From Rhopalosiphum padi (Eukaryota; Arthropoda; Insecta; Hemiptera; Aphididae), in the NCBI RefSeq assembly GCF_020882245.1, contig NC_083599.1, positions 68,617,745 through 68,681,744 on the forward strand: a stretch of 64,000 nucleotides of DNA, written 5' to 3'. Positions 22,101-36,360 of this stretch are shown here, piece by piece. Below the pieces are notes generated by a model that was not told the origin of the DNA, did not search any database, and saw only the letters and a program-made list of their open reading frames with translations. The position numbers and the translations under genes are program-made. Within the stretch, counting starts at the first letter, position 1. Every line of letters begins with the position of its first letter.

Positions 22101-25100
22101 TATTTTAGAAGATTATAGAATATGTAATGTATTTCTTGTTCAAATTTTATTGCGGTTAGCTAACTATATTTTAAATTTAAAAAAATGTATATACCTAATA
22201 GATTAGATTCAAATATTTCCGAATAAAATATTAAATAGTAGTATTTACTATTCAACAGAAATTAAATATGATTATATGATTGATTTCCGTTTTTTTCTAG
22301 TACTTAACCTTATTTAATCAGTTAACTTATAATTATATAATGTTATGCTTACAGGAGGTATATTATTATAAAATTGTATGAACCTAATTTTTATAGGTGC
22401 TTACATTCCGTATATTTTTCTTTGGATTAAATTAAAACAATTTTATAAAAAACATTGTATTTTTTCAATTTATTAGATACTGTGTATTTAAAATTATCAA
22501 TGAAAATTGTATTTATTCAATATAAACTGAATAAACAAATAATGTTGATGATAAAAATAAATTATTCTGTTTTTATTTGAAATAAAAATAAATTTGATCA
22601 CCTAACGTTGTATGACCTTACGTCGTATAATATGTAACTTAATAATTATTCGTTATACATTTGTGTCAATAAGTATTAGCTTTTAGTTTAAGAAAAAAAA
22701 TCAATATTCTATAATAATATAAGTTTTCACATTTAATATAATTATTGTAAAATGTAATCAATAGGGAATGAATAAAAAAGTTATTTTTTAGCTTTAAGCT
22801 TAGCATCAATGGTTATGATGTCAACAAAATTCTTTAAAAAACCAACAAATAAAGAATAATAAACTGCACTGACGGTGTATCTTTTAAAAGCTCTTGAAGT
22901 ATATTACTATTAAATAATAATATTGTGTGTAAAGGCATTGTATTGTGTGTATATTGTCGTTTCTCATTTTTTCTTTATTATTATTAAATGCATTGTAATG
23001 ATATACAAGTATTTAGTTCAGTTCTAAGTGTTCTAACAACTAAAAACATATTTTCCAATGTTTATCAAGTATGCGTGTTGATAGGGATATCACAAATTCA
23101 AAATTTTGAAATTAAATTGCCGTTTTTTAGACCAAGATATCATATGAAAATAAATATCGCTATAAAGTATAAATACAATAAAAATTATATTTAAATTGCA
23201 TGATCACAGATCAATAAATTTTAGAATTCAAAATTAAATTAAATTGATTTAATATTGTACATGCGACTAATAAATTATAAGGTACATACGATTACTTTAA
23301 CTATAGAATAGTAAGTAAGCAAAATACGTATATTGCCAATTCAAAATTATTGAAAAATTTTACACAAAACACCAATTGTAAAGACCCCCCTTTCAAAACA
23401 AAAAAAATAAACAAAAAGTAATAATACACAAATCGTAGTTAGGTATAAATTCACAATAAATATTATTGTCCTTTTTCCAAAAAAATAATTAACCTGTGAG
23501 TTTAATGTTACATGACAGTGTCTCGTAGCTGAAAATATGTTATATCATATCAATAATTATAAATTTACTTCAATAACTAATTGCAAGATTCAGTAACGTA
23601 ATTATCCGGTAATTAACGTTTAAATACTTAAGTATCTAATCTATTAGTATATAATCTTAGAAATACAATTTACGATATTTCTTTGAAACTATCGTTACAT
23701 TTAATTAAATGTCTTTTTCCGTATCTTATAGGTATAATATACAAATTTATTATAATATTAATGGCAATACCAAATCTACCCAAAAATTAGTGGTATAAAG
23801 TTAGTAAAATTATATATGAAATAAAAGTTTTGCATTAAAATACTTAAAAAGTGTATATTATTGAAAACTTATCGCAAAACAAATAAATATAATTTTATAT
23901 ATTATAACGACTTAAACTTATTTTGTTTCCGTTTCAGTAAAATTCATAATTTTCACTTATACATTTTTATAGAAATATATGAGATACTTATCAGCAAAAA
24001 TGCAAAATAGATATTAAGTTCACAATAATTATGATGCTACTATTTTGGAGTAATTAATTAATACATTTAAAAAATAGAGGCGGTGTTTGTGAGTTTGACA
24101 ATATTCACACGTACATATTATGAACTAAATAAATATACTGCGTCACCTTAATAGGAAATGCATACATCATTAATACGTATACATCATTAAACGTAAATTA
24201 TTTACAAATATTATTATTATGAATTATTATGTTTATCGTTTTACATAATTTTAACCATTTTTCATTCGTGCATGATCTGTTTAATTTCTTGATTTTTTAA
24301 TTGGGAACACTTAATTTTTTTATTATAAGTTATTTTTTTGTTATATAATATCTTGTTATCAACTAGATAATATATAATTTAAGCGATTGAATTTAATTTA
24401 ATTTATTCTAATAAAATAATATTTATTTTTCCGTCTTATCAGACGTCATACAATTATAAGTATACATTAATATTTTATAATTTTCGACTACACAAGGGAA
24501 AATAAAATCCATAATACAGCTTTATTTTGTATAACTGCATACCTTAAAAATGATTTAAAATGTAATATTGACAATAATATTTTGGTTATCATTACTTTTT
24601 TTCGAGGATTAATAAATTGTAAAAATTCAATAATGTAAATTTTATGCACTATACCTACTTGTATATATAGATCAATTTATACAAAAATTAAAAATAGTAT
24701 TTTTATATGATTGTTTACATTTTATAAATTTTCGCATACCAAAAATGTAGTTTAGTCATAATAAAAGTGTCATGAAATATCGCTCTAAATAATATAACGA
24801 ACGCGTCTTATTTACCATTTCAATTACATGAGTGGAAATAACGAAACACTGCTTGTTGTGTCAAAATTCTTGAAAATTTAGGACAAGATCGCACATAAGT
24901 TGTTTTTATAATTATATAAAAATATTGAAAGTATAGTGGCATATTTTTTTTTAAATTCATTTGAAGTTAGAATTTTGACGAAATTCCTAATTGTTTTGTA
25001 GTTAGAAATTCATGAGAACTTTTCGTTTTATATCTGAGTCTTGCAAATTTAATATAATATTGATTAGAAGTAGATCAGACTTTAATCATACAATTTAAAA

Positions 25101-25529
25101 AATATACACAGACAAATATTTTTTATAATCCATGTTAAGTTCAAATTTGGATGAAATTACATGTTTAAACGATAAATACCGATGTCAATTATTTTGTTAT
25201 AATTTAAAAACATTTTTTGTGAGAACTTAAACCTTTTATATACATATTGTATTATTTTAAAATTTATCATACGCAATGACATTTTTGATTTATTTTAAGA
25301 TATTATTCATATTACTCAATTCGTATTCATTTACTATATTAATAAAATAATATTATTACTTTTTGAGTTATAAAGGTTGATAAAATATATATTATTATAA
25401 TAATTAAATACTAATAATCTAATGAATTCAATATTTTCAAAAAAAAAAAATGTATTTTTCTAAAAATAAAACAAATTACTTTAATGACTATATATAGTAT
25501 ATAGGTATCAAAAAACGTATCATGAAATA
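19113..25529. other. AT-rich non-coding stretch
   Basis: The first 200 bases stay CpG-rich (for example GTCGGCGGCCCGTCGTCGAC at 19253-19272). After that it is AT-rich with no supported gene. A 25-codon minus-strand open stretch at about 21280-21350 has a coding-like composition (LEGLECRIWLEKHL) but no neighbours to support it; it may be a transposase crumb. Confidence 0.45.
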
Positions 25530-25690
25530 TACTTAGTGATATAGGCTAACCGACTGTCTCCACTCAGAATCGTTTTTCGTATAGAATGATATATATCATT
25601 GAATTCAAATTCAATACACCCGTGTAGTGACCCACTCGACACCTAATGTACAACCCACTTACCTACCTTTTTAATATTGACTTTAAAAAC
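25530..25690 (+). repeat. Dispersed repeat R1, right-end fragment
   Basis: CTCAGAATCG at 25563-25572, the following AGAATGATATATATCATTGAATTCAAATT region, and the ACACCCGTGTAGTGACCCACTCG landmark all parallel 14975-15112 in the same order. The left part of the family is not recognisable. Confidence 0.6.
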
Positions 25691-28600
25691 CTTGTGACAC
25701 CTGCTGTCTATGCATAAATAATGTGCGTAATATATCAAATTTATGTTCAACAGTTCTCGTATATATTCGTTATTTTTAATATTGGATGATATGACTTTTT
25801 ATCTATTTCATTTTTCAATCCATTTTCTGTTTTAATACACTTACAAAACGAATCAAGATTAAAAACAATTATTAAAAATAATCCAAAATTCTTGGCTTTT
25901 GAAAAAACAAAAATAATATTACACTCATTTAGTATCAGCTATTAAAATGATAAAAATATCATATTATACGTTTGTTTAATCTATTACACGTAATAAGTGG
26001 AGTTGAAGTTGGCTTATAGTCAGTGGGAATATTAGTGTATGTAGTGTATTGTTTTATAATAATATAAACATTGAACATAATACATAACGAGGACAATGAT
26101 AGCATTGGTGAATTTCGACATTATCCAAGTAATGTAACTATGTATTATCCGATTTTCAGCGACCGGAGCTGGTTAAGTTTTACTTTGAAACATTCTTAGC
26201 TATTGTGTCTCACGTTAACTGGATCGTCTGATATTATCTTTGGTTCATACACGTTATTAATTATGTTGGATGATGTTAGTCGAAAATATTATTTAAATAT
26301 TATGTAATTTTGACAGATTCGCTACTTACATCGATGCATTATGTTGCGATATAATATAATTATACGGTAACAAATTATAAAGCGATGATTAATCATAGAA
26401 TAAACTTCACAAAATAAATTACCGTACATAAAATTGTCCACGTGTATCTATTAAATATTAGTTAATAATAATTTGATAATATAGTTTATAAGTTCCTATG
26501 CACAACTTCTAAAATGTTTCTTAGAGTTTTAAGTTACTTTAAAAAAATAAAATATATTAAATTAGGGCAAATACCTAATGTAATTATATAATCATAAATT
26601 ATGCGACTAACCTTGAGTTAGTTGAAATTCTTGGTCTTAAAATCTAAAATTTCCAAAAGTGTATATTTCAATAATTAATTAAATCTAATGAAAAAATAAA
26701 CTATCGTTTTTGAGATACTCGAATTATAGTTAAAATCTTAAAACAGCATATTTTTATTGATGAAAAAAAAAATTGCATAGCTCACTAGTAAAAACGGCAA
26801 ATTGTGTAAAAATAATAAATTGATACAATTAATATTTTTTTTAAATATATTTAGTTACATAAGTATCAACTTATAACAAAAATGAGTAATTATATTATAA
26901 TAGTAATAGTATAATACATTATTTTTTCGTAAAAAATTAAATATAAATACAAATAGTCTATAATAATATTATCTAAAACATTTTTTTTAAATTTATAATT
27001 GGTAGTATAACTTTAAAATAACTGTAAAATAATTTAATTTTTTAACAACTTAGGTGTATGAAATTTATCGTATTTGCGACTTTGTATGAATAACATTATA
27101 AATAAACCTGAATTTTCATTTTATAAATTTCTGCTACAACTATAATTTGTCTAAGCTATTAGGTACCTTTTAAATAATATTATGTTTTAATCCATGATTG
27201 TTTACTGGGCACATGATCTCGCATTAATATGTTGATTTTTTTTCAAGTCTTCAAATGGCGTAAATATGTATCGAAGTCATGTGTAGTATTAAATCGATTT
27301 GTTTTACAATAATTAATTTTAAAAATAACTTACAAACCTCTGAAAATAGACATAAAATATAAACCTCATAGACATACCGAAAAAACATATTATTCTCAAC
27401 TGTTCTTTTCTTACCCGGAAAACTTATTGTGATCTATAGTTTTCAATAAATTATTATTATTATTATTATGATATGTGCGTAGATAATCGTATGATACAAT
27501 TTGTGTTTATAATCATTATTATAATAAAGTCGAAATAGTAAAATAAAATGTAGTAACTGAAATTTCAAATTTTTTTACTCTTGAGTTATAGACTTTAAAA
27601 TATTATAATAATTGTATTTAGTTATTGTTTTAAATTGTATCACAATCCAATCTTTCTTATTAAAAAAAAAATATTGTCATTTTCTATTTCGTGAAATCTT
27701 CCAAGACGCTTAAAATACAAAATGTATGTCACTTAACGGTTATTTGTTATATTTTTACAAACATAACATTAACACACTAAAAACATTTAAAACCCATTAG
27801 GTACATATACATGGTATAAAAATCATTTATTACATATAATTATTTAAAATAGGTCATCAATATGTGGTCTTTTCATCAAAAGATTCACTTGTATATTTTT
27901 CATCTTTTAACATTTATTTATTGTTTTCTACAGAACAGATATTATAAATAACATGAGGAAATATAATAAAAATTATTATGGATAAAAAAACAAAAGAAAA
28001 AAAACTTCGATTTTATATTTATGGAAATATAATAAATTTACATTTCAATTGCGCATGAAATATATTAAATATATATTGTGGAGGTCTTCTAAAGATTTTA
28101 AAGTCCACAGACTTATTTTTTATTACATTTTAAAATTATTAAATTAAATATTGGAATATACTTTGATACACTAAGAATACATATTTTTACAAATTTCTCG
28201 ACTTCTTAATTACATTTGGTGGAAACTATCTTAAAATTCCTAGTTGGTAAATCAATTTTAAATTATTTTAAGTCTTTAATACTTTTAAGTCTTGTTGTTC
28301 ATTTATAAAAGCCACTAAAGTGGAAAATTAAATTAATTTTTCGAAAATACCAAAGAAGAATTAACTATTTAACAAAACGATGAAATAATAATTAATTTAT
28401 AAACAATTAAATTTGAAATAAGGCTTTTATTTATGTTATCAAAATATCAAGAATAATAATTTAATTTAAATATTAAGATAAAGGTCAATTGTTCATGGGT
28501 GATTTTACTACTAAATTTAAATCAAAAACTAAATAGCTAAACTTACATTCAATATGGCCTATAAAAAATGTGTCAATCCGGAGGTAAAATAATATTTGGC

Positions 28601-30725
28601 CAGAAACGTGCATTTTCTTAACCTTATATTTTAAAATAGCTTTGGGCCAGCTTCTGGATCCACATTACGGGCTGTGATCAATGTTGTAATTTGAGGGGAA
28701 GGGTGGAAAGACGAGCATCTGTCTGATTTTAAAAGCAGTCCGATAGGCCGTTTATTGCCTTTTAACTTTATTAATGGTGAACAAAAAAAACCTGCCTACA
28801 TTTTATAATATTTTCTTAAAATACTGTGTACTGGGAATGAGAAATGATTGCCATAATGATAAATTGATATAACTTATTAATAATATTGGAATAATGGAAT
28901 GTATTTATTATGTATATGCTCCTCCCCCCACCCCGGCTCAGTGGAAGAAATACGCCGTGGTTCTACAAAAGTCTGTTTTTTTGGGGTGCGATACCTCCCT
29001 CCCACCTGCAAGATCGGTTTGATTACGCCATATATTTGATGCGGCGCAGATTTGCCGTGGCCCATGTTCTTGCGTTGGACAGAGTATAGACGGACCAGAA
29101 TGTGCATATAAGTTGGTGCATGTTGTGTAAAAAAAAACGAACATTATATTATCGTACGTATATAATAACAAAAACAATATCAGTTAAATTAATTAATATA
29201 AGTAATCATAAATAATCATATAGTTTAATCACAGAATTGATTAGATTTAAATAATTTCATAAAATACGGAAGATAACAAGAGAAATTTGATTAAAATAAT
29301 AGTAGAAACATGGTTGCAAGTGGCTTTTTTTAAGTTAACTGTTTGGACTGGTCAAAACTTTTGCCCTCAACTATTGAAAACTAAATGACGCCACTGTATT
29401 AATTACAAACTATGTACTTATTGTCTTGTTAATCTTGACAAAAGCTATCTTATACAAGTACAAAATTAACCACACAATGTCTATTGTTATCATTTTATAG
29501 TGTACAATATTTGTTTCCAACTTCAGAAAACACGATTATCAACTATTATTGTATCTATAACTACTTATTAGGTAAATTAGCAATAGCAATACAAGATTTA
29601 GTTGTTAATTATTAGAGATAAAATTTGATTGTTATTACTAAGAAACAGAGTTAAATGCTCTAAAAAACCAGAAAAATACTTTAAAAAAATACGATTTAAT
29701 GCACTCATAACGGAAATTTTTTTTAAGAAATGCATTAAAAAATACTTTTTAAATTATTTTTAATATTGAAAAAATGTGTTTAATTACTTTAATTTAATTA
29801 TATAAATTTTTATTCTTAGGTATTAATTTTTTTTTTTATAATTGTTCGTATTATTCGCATATATGATTTATGTATCTATGCGTCAACAATAATTTCGTCT
29901 GGCGTCACCAGCCAGCCAGTTCAGCCATTTGATCAGTAAAAATATATAAATAATAAAAATCGAAGTACTACATATTATAGGATAAATAATATTTAATTTT
30001 ATTATTTTAGAATGAATGTTAACTAAATTTTTATCAAATTTTATCCATTTTTTACATAAAAATGCACTAAAAATGTCAACAAATGTATAATAAATGTTAA
30101 CTTTTTAATTCCTTGATGTATGAAATGAACGTTGTGCTTTTGCAATTTGAAGAAAATGCAATTTGTATTAAAATCCATTCCCTAGTTATTACAATATTAT
30201 ATTTTTTATTAAAATATGATAGATTTATCAAGGTAAATTATAAATTAGTTTTGAAAAATGTGTGAAAAAATAAGGCATATTTTATTTTATAAACATATTT
30301 CATCATAATTACATATTTTTACATAACTTAAGAGATATCTGCTTTTGTTATATTTATTTCGTAAATTATTATTTTTTAATACTAGAATTCGTAAAAATAT
30401 TGTAAATTTATCGGTACAGCGTTTATTGATAGTTGTAGTTAACAAATTTATATTAATGATTTTTAATTATCTGTTTCTGTTAAAAAAAATTAAATTTAAA
30501 AATGTCATGCTGCGTCAGGCTAACTTTTTTGACAAACTTACTAAAATAAAAACAAACAAAGCTTAAAATTAGTTTACTGTAATGTATGTAATACAACTTA
30601 CAGTGTTTTTACTACAACAAAATGTCAGGTTATTACTGTTTTACTGTAAAAAAATAATGCCATGCAACAATTAATGAAAATATATTAATTTCAAATAATT
30701 TTTTGAAATAATACATAGGTCAATC
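25691..30725. other. AT-rich non-coding stretch with two GC-richer patches
   Basis: No supported gene. GC-richer patches at 28560-28750 and 28915-29110 may be decayed elements. Short minus-strand frames in the second patch (28877-29177) show no known domain. Confidence 0.4.
29340..29393 (-). mobile_element. End of a hAT-like MITE
   Basis: ATGACGCCACTG at the right edge reads CAGTGGCGTCAT on the minus strand, followed by a G-rich word (GAGGGCAAAA). This matches the terminal arrangement of the CAGTGGCGT-type elements in this window. The other end was not found. Confidence 0.35.
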
Positions 30726-31215
30726 TTTGCCAGATTGCCTCGAAGAAAAATTGCGAATATTATTTTAGATAAATTAAATTCCAAACCTTCCGATCAAATT
30801 ATTTTAAGGTGTCAACATTTAAAAAAATATCACCATGAAATAGTAACAAAATTGTTCATCGATTCGATTAGTTTAATTTGGCCAAATAATGTATAACGTA
30901 TACAAGTTTTACTTTACAAGACTGACACAGCTACTTGTATTTATTGACTATAGCGGAAAATGTTTCGCAAGTTTTGTATCCAAAAACGATACACTTTACT
31001 TGTTTGACTCATGCTTTATACTGTGTAGCTGAAATGTGAATTTCCGAAATTGATTTATTAATACCAACTGCAAAACAAGTATTTCTAAAATCTCCAATAA
31101 GTAGTATTGAAATATTTAAAAATAATTAACCAAACATCCAACTCCTTCCAGATCAGATAATAAAAAGGTGAGAACATTGGACCATGGTTAAAATTCGTGA
31201 TTTATTATTGCTTGT
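30726..31215 (+). pseudogene. Decayed hAT/BED-type transposase fragment
   Basis: The frame from 30726 runs to a stop at 30894-30896. It contains a GRKIAN-like segment (RRKIANIILDKL) and the block IVTKLFIDSISLIWPNNV, then continues past the stop into TDTATC before another stop. A frameshift leads into YPKTIHFTCLTHAL at 30977-31018, then VFLKSP and a PNIQLLPDQIIKR-x-EHW block near 31130-31185. The order matches the central part of hAT-like, BED-finger-associated proteins of aphids ('CGG triplet repeat-binding protein 1-like'), where a D-A-x-Y-M/L segment precedes a YPK-IH-TC-AH block and a L-P-L-P---RWGTW block. At least four stops and one frameshift show it is dead. The BED finger and the C-terminal dimerisation region are not seen. 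Confidence 0.72.
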
Positions 31216-32187
31216 ATTATAAATAAATTAAAAATATTGTATCTGTATTAGATTCTTAACATGGTATATCATAAATGCATAGACCTTTTATATTAAATCG
31301 GCCTAAATCCTAATCAAACCTAGACAAAAACTCAATTTATTTTTCGCTTAGTAAAATAACAGCTTTGAGTATTCGTGGATAATGTGAATTTCTTGTAAAA
31401 TAATCGATTAGTATGTAGTGCTAGTGTTAAAATAAAATCTCCATAAAATTTTGAAAATTTTAAATATTATTGTTTTACTTTTCGATTATTAATAGATATT
31501 AAAAACAATTGTAATTAATTAAAGTTCCAAACATTTTTATTTTATATAATATTATATTTAAAAAATAATATATTTCAGTTGAATATTGTATGGTTAGATT
31601 TAAAATTGTATATACATAATTTGGCCATTTTAATTACATTTTATACATTTATATTTTTTTTTTACATATTAATCCTAACCCTATTTATAATATATATTAT
31701 ATAAAGGTTTAATGTACATAAAATAATGATCTATAAAAATGAGAGACAAAATACATTTTTTTAACGGTTATTTCAGAAAAATTTTACATTTTAATGTAAA
31801 AGTATGATATATACATGTACTTGCATTATAGTAAAAATAGAATACATTCATATCATTATTATTTTGTTTTGTCATAAAAAGAATGAAAACTAAAATAGAA
31901 AAAGGATTAATAGCAAAATCTAAAACAAAAAAATATAAATCCAATTTACATAACAAATACACATTAAATAGTTTTTATATTTACATTTAAATATATAATA
32001 GACAAGTGATTGTTTTAAATGTTTTAATTATTATTTTTAATACTATAATAATGATTTTAAACATTTAGTATTTTATTATGTATATTCAGTTATAATATAG
32101 TTATGTAATACAATAAAACATGTTTATAATATCGGTACCTAAATTATGCGCTTTGCCTTTAAGAAAATGTGCATCGTCATTTGAGTC
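31216..32187. other. AT-rich non-coding stretch between two transposase relics
   Basis: No gene or element end is recognisable. The minus-strand frame at 31768-31962 is of low complexity. Confidence 0.5.
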
Positions 32188-33160
32188 TTAATTATTTTTA
32201 AGAAATATTTTAATTCTCTTTGCACAATCTCTATGCCTTTTTTGTGGCTTCTCACCAAGCAAATATTGTCCTTGTTTTGTTATACCAAATTGTGTGTATT
32301 TTTCAATCCCTCGACGAACTCCCAAAGTGTTGAATGATGTATATTTAATAAACACGTAATAGAACAAATAAATTTCAATAATTTCTCACTATTGTATTAG
32401 TTATTTTTTATTAAATTAAATATAATCATTTTTGTAATACATTTTTAAATAAAAATAATATAAATGTTTTGTGTACTCACCAATCAGATTTACAAAGTGT
32501 CTACATCAACCTTCGATGTAATGGTTTGTGATTGGAAGTCCTTGGCTAGTAGATAAATTACAGTTTCGTATTTAAATAAAAAATGTTAGTTTTTGGCGTT
32601 TTTCCACCTTCCAATTTGGTATTCAATCTACATATCCCTGAAATAACTCAAAATTAATATCATCTACGTTTGACGCAAGCAATTGTGTATCTAAAAGTGT
32701 TTCTTAGAAGTTTATAACTTGATTTAGTGGGATTTAAGCTATGTAGCACTCGTATGTGTTAAGTATATTTTAAAGTTGATGTATAAATATTTTTCTGGGG
32801 GGTTTGTCTTTAGATTTTATTTTCAAATGCACAGCGAGAAATTAAAAATGTTCTTACTGTTCTGAATGTATAAAAATTGTCTGCCATGCATTGTCAGAAT
32901 TTTGCTCGAAATCCCTTAAAATTAATAAAAGTTTTAATGTAGGTTTAATTTTAAGTGAAAAATGATTGCATTTTACTTAATAACAACGCATACACAGTAG
33001 GGTTCACGGTTTAATCACGATTACAATATTTAATCAGAACGTGTATTGAAAACAATCAATAAAACAACGGCGGGACCGTCTTAAAAGTTTGTCTATGAAC
33101 CATTATGTATAATTTTCTATTAAATTAAGATTGTATTCTGTTGAAAACATTATAATTCTT
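32188..33160 (-). pseudogene. Decayed MULE transposase gene with an intron
   Basis: Reading the minus strand from high to low coordinates gives the MULE domain in order. IFSTEYNLNLIENYT precedes a WFID segment, then after a frameshift TFKTVPPLFY-x-LFSIHV (about 33095-33040), the DG-T/N-F region of the family. Next come TVYALLLSKM (about 33010), an RDFEQNSDNAW segment with the second conserved Asp (about 32910-32880), VDDINFELFQ (about 32660), and ITNHYIEG followed by a stop where W is conserved (about 32530-32510). A splice donor GGTGAGT interrupts the gene at 32475-32481. Across a gap of about 130 bases come STLWEFVEGLK and, in another frame, QYLLGEKPQKRHRDCAKR (about 32330-32210), the usual C-terminal end, with a stop at 32188-32190. 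Many stops and frameshifts make it a pseudogene. The FLYWCH-type N-terminus is not visible. Confidence 0.82.
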
Positions 33161-36100
33161 CATTTACTTGGGCCACTGTTATATTACCTATACTATAAAC
33201 TGATAAAGATAAATACTAACTATAATATTATACTATACTATACCGTAGGTACTATAGTAAAGTTTATTTAGTATTTTCTTATTATGATAAATTTTAAATT
33301 TATGATAGTAACGATTAACAATGTGTTGATAATTTTATTATAACAAGAATATTTCGTTTTAAATGTTATCAATCATTACATCGAATATTTATTTATTGTC
33401 GGTATATCGAACAATATTACTAAACTATTCTGAGCATCTTTTGTATTACCGAAATGATCATTTGGTCATTTATCTTTATATTAGAAAACGTTTTCCCCGT
33501 CAAATCAAAGCATCAAATGTTCATTTATTAATAGTTGAATACGTGTATACATATAAATATTCCATAAATAGTTATCAATTCATTCACTGAAAAGTGATTA
33601 TAGGTACTTGATGTTTCATTAAGAACTGATTTTTTTCTAATTTCATAAATTTTTATTAAAAAATTATCAAAAATATATAAATTGCATTTAAAACTAAAAC
33701 ACTTATTTATGTGTTATATGAATTGAAGTGCTTCAAAACATTTACGAGATAGCTATTTAAGTGCTGTTTAATAGTAACAATTTAACAATTAGTTGATTAT
33801 TGTACTTAAAGTTATGTGGTTGTTGTATTGTTATATATATACATATTACATATATGTGTATAATATATAGAATACTTATGTTACTGATAATTCAATTGTT
33901 CTCCTCTATAAATATTTATCTATAAGTACCTATGTACCTTTATTTATCTAATTATTTTGACTAAAATAAATGTTTTTTGTAAATATGTACTATTGTGCTT
34001 ATAAGATTTCAATTTTATATTTATACGAATGTAAACGTTATAAATATAATATTATAATATACGAGCACAATATAGTATTTTATATTTTGATATAAAATAT
34101 TATTATAGCTTAATTAAATGTATTCATTTAATTTATTACTATAATATTCAGGGGAAATAATTAACATCGAGGAATGTTGATAGAATTTATTAATTTTGAC
34201 AAAATGTGTCAAAATATTCACTAAAATTATATTTGTATTAATATCTAAAAAGGGCTCTGCGGCAATTTTCATATAAAATAATTTCGTTCGTTAACCTACG
34301 GCGGGCTCGTAAAAATGCATAAATTACCATTTATTTACTTTTATTATTATTAAATTATTAAATTTAAAATTACAATTAATGTACAGTAATTATACATGAA
34401 TAAAATTACGTTTTTTTATTACCTGGGTCTACCTGACATAAGTTATACAGGGGCAATAGGGGCATCTTAGTAAATCGTAATTTAACAATAATGTTTTCGC
34501 CATTTTTTTTTTTTTTTTTTGTACAATTTTATTGTAGCTTCTATTATTTTTTTAAGCAACTGTTAAAAATTGATAATACATCAACTTGCTGTATTTCAGA
34601 TAATGGACTTATATACTGTGTTGTATAGGTAACGTAATTTTCTGGTTATACATTTGTATTTATTTAAAATAACCCTATAGCTATGAAATTTTATTATTAT
34701 ACCAACCGTGTAAAAATAATTTGTTGTCGTTGACGAAATTAGACTAAATATTTAAAAAAAAATATATGATCAATAAAATTAAAACACGCATAACTTTGTT
34801 AAGTTGAATAAATAGAAGATAGGCTCTATAGATCCTTCACAAAAGTAAAATAGCATCCGTGGCATTATAAAATGAATAGTATTTAATACAGTAATAGAAA
34901 TACATAATATATTATATTATAAAATGTTTCGAGTGTACATACTTACAAAAAGAAAAAATCGGAAAATATGCTACGTGATGTAGGTAGGACGCAGTAATAA
35001 TTGTGTTTAATATGAGCTCAATGATAAATCAAGGCATTCGAAAAACATTTTTTTAGCAGCTACTATTTTTAAAGATATTAATTTAATTTACTTCTATTTG
35101 TGTTAGTGATTTATTTTTCTGCCCCAAAACAATCAGATAATATAATTTAATTATATTGTTTAATATTATTATTATTACAGTTATTAACTTTTAAGTCAAT
35201 ACCCAGATATACCACGTAGGTAGAACAATGAGAAAAGGTTCGTTAAAACAGGAACTTGTCTAAATATTGTTAAGATTTCATTGTGTGTAGAAAATAATAA
35301 TACAGATAATGTCATTTGTTGAATAGCCTAGTATAATACTCATGATTTGTGAAAACTAAATGAACTCATTCATTAAATATACTGTGAAATGTACAATGCC
35401 TATATCATAATAATAAAAAAAAAAATTTTAATTAATATTAAGTGACTATAGTGTAGCACTATGTTATTATTTGTACTTTATTTATAGTTCGATTAGTAAA
35501 AATACAATGAAATATATTAATTAAAAATTGTTGCACTTTTTAAATGTTATTTTTTTAATTTCATAAAAATATCAAAAATATTATGAAAAATTATTATGAA
35601 CAAGTTATCTAATTTGATAGTAATTTTTAAATACTGACATTTTTAGTCGTTTAACTTTTAACTCACCTCCGTATTGCTTAAACTGTATAATTTTACCTTA
35701 TCTTATTTGAATTTATATTTTAAAAATTGGCTGAGTTTTTTAAAATCATTGCATGGGTATTAAAATGTATAATGAATTCATATTTTACAGGTCTTCTTAA
35801 TAATACCCTTAAATACTATTCTTCGAAATGTTCTAATATATGTAAGTATTTATATTTTGTTTTAAATTGTACAATTTATAATATAGTGATTTATGAATGT
35901 AAATGATAAAAAAAATACTCCATTGTGATTGAGATTAGGTAAAAAAAAGTTTTATAGTATTCCCGCAAGTAATTCGAGAACCGTTTTCATACGAACATAA
36001 TAGAAATTGAAAAATAAAAATAAAAATGGTAAAATAAAGATCAAAAAGAATAAGTTTTGTGGTCTGTTGAATCGGTAGAATGCTTTGAGGAATCGTTTTC

Positions 36101-36360
36101 TTTATTGTACTGTCATTGTTTGCTGGCCACGTTGCTTCATTAAATTATTGATTGAATCATTGTATATTATATAAATATATTCAAACATGAGTGACATTAT
36201 TATAACGCATACTTATAATATGTATTTATTACTTAATATTAATAGTACTATATCACTGGCGCGTTTGATAAACGGTTTTTCCATATGTTACGAAAATGTA
36301 TTTTATAATTTATAATAATTGGCCCACCAATTATATAATATTTTGGCTTAAGTTTTAAAA
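33161..36360. other. AT-rich non-coding stretch
   Basis: No supported gene. An 8-bp-arm hairpin (ATAATTGG/CCAATTAT) lies at 36315-36334. The open frame at 33363-33590 has no recognisable feature. Confidence 0.5.

Noticed and set aside
26070..26210. About 45-codon + open frame with mixed composition (NEDNDSIGEFRHYP)
   Set aside because: No start, no domain and no supporting neighbours; within the range of chance frames.
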